Below, one piece after another: positions 5,060 to 6,732 of a stretch of 6,732 nucleotides of DNA (position 1 is its first letter; every line of letters begins with the position of its first letter). Source of the stretch: an uncultured Candidatus Melainabacteria bacterium (GTDB lineage Bacteria > Cyanobacteriota > Vampirovibrionia > Gastranaerophilales > Gastranaerophilaceae); the NCBI GenBank assembly GCA_934675695.1, contig CAKURN010000077.1, positions 1 to 6,732 of the forward strand, written 5' to 3'. The notes under the pieces are model-generated. The model did no database searches. It was given only the letters and a program-made list of their open reading frames with translations, and was not told the origin of the DNA. Made by a program: the position numbers and the translations under genes.

Positions 5060-6732
5060 AACTAACAATGCAGGCGTTTGGTGCATATCCTGATGTAATA
5101 GAAATTCCTTTTGAAAAATTGGGAGATTTGTACCTGATTAATGGTGTAACCGGTTCAGGCAAAACAACGATTTTTGATGGTATTTGTTATGCTTTGTTCG
5201 ATTGTGCTTCAGGCAGTTTGAGAGAAAAAGATTCTCTCAGAAGTCATTTTGCAAAAGACGATACAAAAACATTTGTCGAATTTTCGTTTTTGTTTAATGG
5301 AGAAGAATACAAAATTCTTCGCTCTCCTTCATATTTAAGAAAAAAAATAAAAGGCGATGGATATAGAGAAATTCCTGCTAGCGTTGAATTTTATCTTCCT
5401 GATGGAAAAATCATTACTAGAAATGACGAAGTAAAAAAGCAAATAAATGAAATTTTAGGAATAAATTCTGAACAATTTTCGCAGATTGCACTTTTGGCAC
5501 AAGGTGAGTTTTTGAAACTTTTAAATTCTGATACGCAAACAAGAAGCAAAATTTTTAGAACGATATTCAAAACGCAAAAATATTCTGATTTAGCTCTGCA
5601 ATTAAAAAATGAATTTTTATCATACAAAAACAACTACAATTTGGACAAAAGTTCGATTTTGCAGTATGTTTCGCAGATTATTACAGAAGATACTGAAATA
5701 AATAACTTAAAAAATGATTATCAAAAATTTGATGAATTAAATTCTTTCAATGATTTTATTTTAAAAATTAAAGACGAAAACTCAATCGATACAAAAAAAT
5801 ACGATACAAAAAACGAAAAATTATCAAATATTCAAAAAGAATTTGTAGAATACAACAAAATTCTTGAAAATATAAAAACCAAACAAAATCTTTTAGATAG
5901 TAAAGAAAAATTTGAAAAAGAATTGGTGTCATTGAATAGCGAATTTTTCCCCATAGAAAATGAATACAAACTTTTAGATGAAAAAAACAAACAAAAAGAT
6001 TTATTAAAAACAAAAATTAACACTTTAAAAACCGACATAGAAAAAATTGAAGAAATCGAAACCGAAAATAAAAAACTTCTTATTTTGGAAAAAAATAAAA
6101 AAGAAAATGAGCAAGAATTTGAAAAAATAAAATCAAAACTTTTGAATTTAAAAAACGAATTTTTAAAAAATTCTTACTTAAAAATTTTAAAAACAGAAGA
6201 AAATTTGTCTTCAAAACAAAAAGAATTTGAAGATTTTCAAACAAAAGTTCAAAAACAAAAAAACGAGTTTGATTTTTTGTATAATATGTATTTGTCTATT
6301 CAAGCAGGGATTTTGGCGAAAAATTTGAAAGAAAATACGCCTTGTCCGGTTTGTGGTTCAAAAAATCACCCAAATCCCGCTAAAATAAATACTTCTGATG
6401 TTTCAAAAGAAAAATTAGACGAACAAAAAAAAGAACTAAACATTTCACAAGACAATCTCAATGAACTTTCTCTTGAATGCGGAAAAATAAATTCTCATTT
6501 GAACAATCTAAAAGAAAATTTTAAAAATTTAAAAACTCGTTTTGGATTAGAATTTGATGAAACAGAAGTTGATGTTAAAGAGATTAAAAACATAGATTAT
6601 GATGAAGAAATCAAAAAAATAGAAGATAAAAAAATATCAAATTCAGAAGAAAAAGACAAAATTCTTCTAGAAATTTCTTCTGTTTCATCAAAGATTGAAA
6701 CTCTAAAAAGAGACATCAAATCAGACATAAAA
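5047..6732 (+). CDS. sbcC: SbcC ATPase subunit (Rad50 family), 3' end outside the window
   Basis: SMC-like ATPase that pairs with SbcD. ATP binding at the globular heads opens and closes the nuclease, and long coiled-coil arms joined by a zinc hook tether DNA. The first 562 residues are present, open to the last base; family members are usually about 1000 or more. The N-terminus MRPIKLTMQAFGAYPD is typical. Walker A is GVTGSGKTT (33-41), with TIFDGICYALF after it. The Q-loop is LLAQGEFLKLL (149-159; Gln152). From about 185 to 425 runs a Lys/Glu/Asn/Leu-rich coiled coil with almost no Pro. The zinc hook is TPCPVCGSKNHP, with Cys433 and Cys436 (bases 6343-6354). After it the returning coiled coil starts. 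The ABC signature, Walker B and D-loop must lie downstream of the window. The start is set by the AAAGGAG site; the 13-base overlap with sbcD implies coupled synthesis of the two subunits. The gene is cut by the window edge, not visibly broken. Confidence 0.96.
   Translation, partial: MRPIKLTMQAFGAYPDVIEIPFEKLGDLYLINGVTGSGKTTIFDGICYALFDCASGSLREKDSLRSHFAKDDTKTFVEFSFLFNGEEYKILRSPSYLRKKIKGDGYREIPASVEFYLPDGKIITRNDEVKKQINEILGINSEQFSQIALLAQGEFLKLLNSDTQTRSKIFRTIFKTQKYSDLALQLKNEFLSYKNNYNLDKSSILQYVSQIITEDTEINNLKNDYQKFDELNSFNDFILKIKDENSIDTKKYDTKNEKLSNIQKEFVEYNKILENIKTKQNLLDSKEKFEKELVSLNSEFFPIENEYKLLDEKNKQKDLLKTKINTLKTDIEKIEEIETENKKLLILEKNKKENEQEFEKIKSKLLNLKNEFLKNSYLKILKTEENLSSKQKEFEDFQTKVQKQKNEFDFLYNMYLSIQAGILAKNLKENTPCPVCGSKNHPNPAKINTSDVSKEKLDEQKKELNISQDNLNELSLECGKINSHLNNLKENFKNLKTRFGLEFDETEVDVKEIKNIDYDEEIKKIEDKKISNSEEKDKILLEISSVSSKIETLKRDIKSDIK

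Noticed and set aside
1..6732. Search by eye for CRISPR arrays, insertion sequences, tRNA or rRNA genes, riboswitches and rho-independent terminators
   Set aside because: Nearly every base is coding, intergenic gaps are 23 bases or fewer, and no array of direct repeats, terminal inverted repeats or GC-rich stem with T-tail was seen.

Overview
The window is a very AT-rich bacterial segment holding six protein genes, all on the + strand and almost end to end. In order they are a TPR-repeat protein (5' end outside the window), aspartate kinase (lysC), tRNA-Ile lysidine synthetase (tilS), hypoxanthine phosphoribosyltransferase (hpt), and the two subunits of the SbcCD nuclease (sbcD, then sbcC, which runs off the 3' edge). 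Gaps between genes are 23, 3, 2 and 2 bases, and sbcD and sbcC overlap by 13 bases. No intergenic space is large enough for a promoter plus leader or a terminator, so the simplest reading is one polycistronic unit that begins before and ends after the window.

Organism: the standard bacterial code fits all genes. Codon use is strongly A/T-biased (AGA for Arg, AAA for Lys, many AUA Ile codons). Shine-Dalgarno sites of the AGGAG/GAGGT type precede lysC, hpt and sbcC but not tilS or sbcD. The 420-residue two-ACT LysC, the tilS-hpt pairing and the SbcC N-terminus resemble Firmicutes-type genes. A host-associated AT-rich anaerobe is plausible (a Firmicute, or a Gastranaerophilales/Melainabacteria-type lineage), but the phylum cannot be settled from this sequence alone.

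Region by region: 2-1165 encodes about ten TPR units. 1189-2451 encodes the first enzyme of the aspartate family pathway (Lys, Thr, Met, diaminopimelate), with a probable internal start at 1927 for a separate regulatory beta subunit. 2455-3378 encodes the enzyme that makes the AUA-decoding tRNA-Ile functional. 3381-3914 encodes purine salvage. 3917-6732 encodes the Mre11/Rad50-type nuclease complex that opens hairpins and processes DNA ends. The functions are housekeeping and do not form one pathway.

I see no mobile element, CRISPR array, RNA gene, defence island or clearly new system. The points most worth a second look are the internal LysC start with its own ribosome binding site, the TPR gene being open well upstream of its first visible ATG, the TAA-TAA-ATG in-frame junction between lysC and tilS, and the short TilS with altered motif residues.
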